A stretch of 5,919 nt of DNA, taken from positions 1 through 5,919 of the forward strand of contig JAJISG010000002.1 in NCBI GenBank assembly GCA_022848835.1, given 5' to 3'. This DNA is from Thermoplasmatota archaeon (lineage in GTDB: Archaea; Thermoplasmatota; Thermoplasmata; RBG-16-68-12; JAJISG01). Both the position numbers and the translations under genes were made by a program. The notes beneath the pieces were generated by a model. The model saw only the letters and a list, made by a program, of their open reading frames with translations, had not been told where the DNA came from and did not search any database. This document shows, in pieces, positions 5,588 through 5,919 of the stretch; position 1 is the stretch's first letter; every line of letters starts with the position of its first letter.

Positions 5588-5919
5588 ATGGTTGCGAAGC
5601 TAGAGGCCCTCGAAAAGGTGAGGGAAGCAGAGAAGCAGGTCAGGGAGATGAAGGCCCGCTCAGAGGCCGAAAAGGAGAGGATGCTCAAGGAAGCCAAGGG
5701 GGAAGTCCTTACCCTAGAGGAGGAGCTCCGGAACAAGGCGGACAGACGGACTCAGAAGATTCTAGAGGTCGCCAGGAAGTCCATAGAGGGGGAGCGGAAG
5801 AAGATCCTTGAGAAGGGAGACAGGGAGGCTGAGAGGATCAAGTCGTCGGCCACCGATAAGGTCGATGAGGCGGTAGAACTGCTCCTCAAGAAGTTCGAGG
5901 AGGCCATCTATGCTGAGAC
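5588..5919 (+). CDS. ahaH: A-type ATP synthase subunit H, peripheral stalk (3' end at or past window edge)
   Basis: ATG 5588 opens 110 codons with no stop before the window ends. The protein is one long charged helix, rich in Glu, Lys and Arg with Ala/Leu heptads and no hydrophobic segment. It begins VAKLEALEKVREAEKQVREM and ends AVELLLKKFEEAIYAE. This matches subunit H of archaeal A/V-type ATP synthases (AhaH/NtpF-like, about 100-110 residues), which pairs with subunit E as a right-handed coiled coil forming the peripheral stalk between the membrane motor and the catalytic head. In many archaea this gene heads the operon, followed by the large membrane subunit I, which fits a promoter directly upstream. 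At 110 residues it should be almost complete. Coiled-coil composition alone is not specific, but length, start of transcription unit and ending support the call. The divergent M48 gene is probably unrelated. Confidence 0.75.
   Translation, partial: MVAKLEALEKVREAEKQVREMKARSEAEKERMLKEAKGEVLTLEEELRNKADRRTQKILEVARKSIEGERKKILEKGDREAERIKSSATDKVDEAVELLLKKFEEAIYAE
5910..5919 (+). CDS. Possible first codons of ATP synthase subunit I (overlapping start)
   Basis: ATG 5910 lies in another frame within the last codons of the subunit H gene and reads Met-Leu-Arg before the window ends. Archaeal subunit I, usually the next gene, commonly begins with a short Met-Leu-(Lys/Arg)-Pro type sequence, and H/I overlaps occur. 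Three codons are too few to prove this. Confidence 0.25.

Noticed and set aside
5491..5736. Minus-strand Ser-rich frame covering the divergent promoter region and the start of subunit H.
   Set aside because: Ser/Phe/Ala-rich sequence is the expected shadow of a Glu/Lys/Arg coiled coil, and it would cross both promoters.

Overview
The window looks archaeal. Four gene starts have a TATA-like box about 25-32 bases upstream and little or no room for a leader (TTTAAA at 5555-5560, and minus-strand boxes at 4262-4256, 1629-1621 and 847-842). The right edge opens with what looks like the first gene of an archaeal A-type ATP synthase operon. Together with a Ste24-like M48 protease and a cupredoxin, this suits a euryarchaeal (perhaps Thermoplasmatota-like) or related genome. 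The lineage is inference.

Layout, left to right. Positions 1-137 hold the 3' end of a plus-strand gene whose last 44 residues resemble the end of a cupredoxin (blue-copper) domain. It converges on a minus-strand block covering most of the window. In the order of transcription that block is: a Ste24/HtpX-like M48 membrane metalloprotease (5468-4302); a three-gene high-affinity metal (Zn/Mn) ABC uptake operon, with binding protein (4232-3306), ATPase (3315-2563) and permease (2552-1719); a TPR protein ending in a DnaJ-like array of four CxxC motifs (best start 1599, end 997); and a small membrane protein built from two tandem copies of a two-helix unit (812-249). At the right edge, divergent from the protease, a coiled-coil gene starts at 5588 and runs off the window. 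It matches subunit H of the A-type ATP synthase, and an ATG at 5910 may already start the next subunit gene.

How the parts work together. The three ABC genes form one tightly packed unit (10-base overlap, then a 10-base gap) with a single promoter. A perfect 18-base palindrome lies over the start codon and predicted transcription start of the binding-protein gene, where a metal-dependent repressor would be expected to bind. The TPR/CxxC protein directly downstream would bind two zinc ions if its eight cysteines are loaded. It has its own TATA box, so any link to metal uptake is by position only. The protease and ATP synthase genes share a 119-base divergent promoter region containing a nested inverted repeat.

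No RNA genes, insertion sequences, CRISPR arrays or phage-like elements were seen. The best candidates for something undescribed are the duplicated FHxWLL membrane protein, the TPR/four-CxxC protein beside the metal uptake operon, and the palindrome over the operon start.
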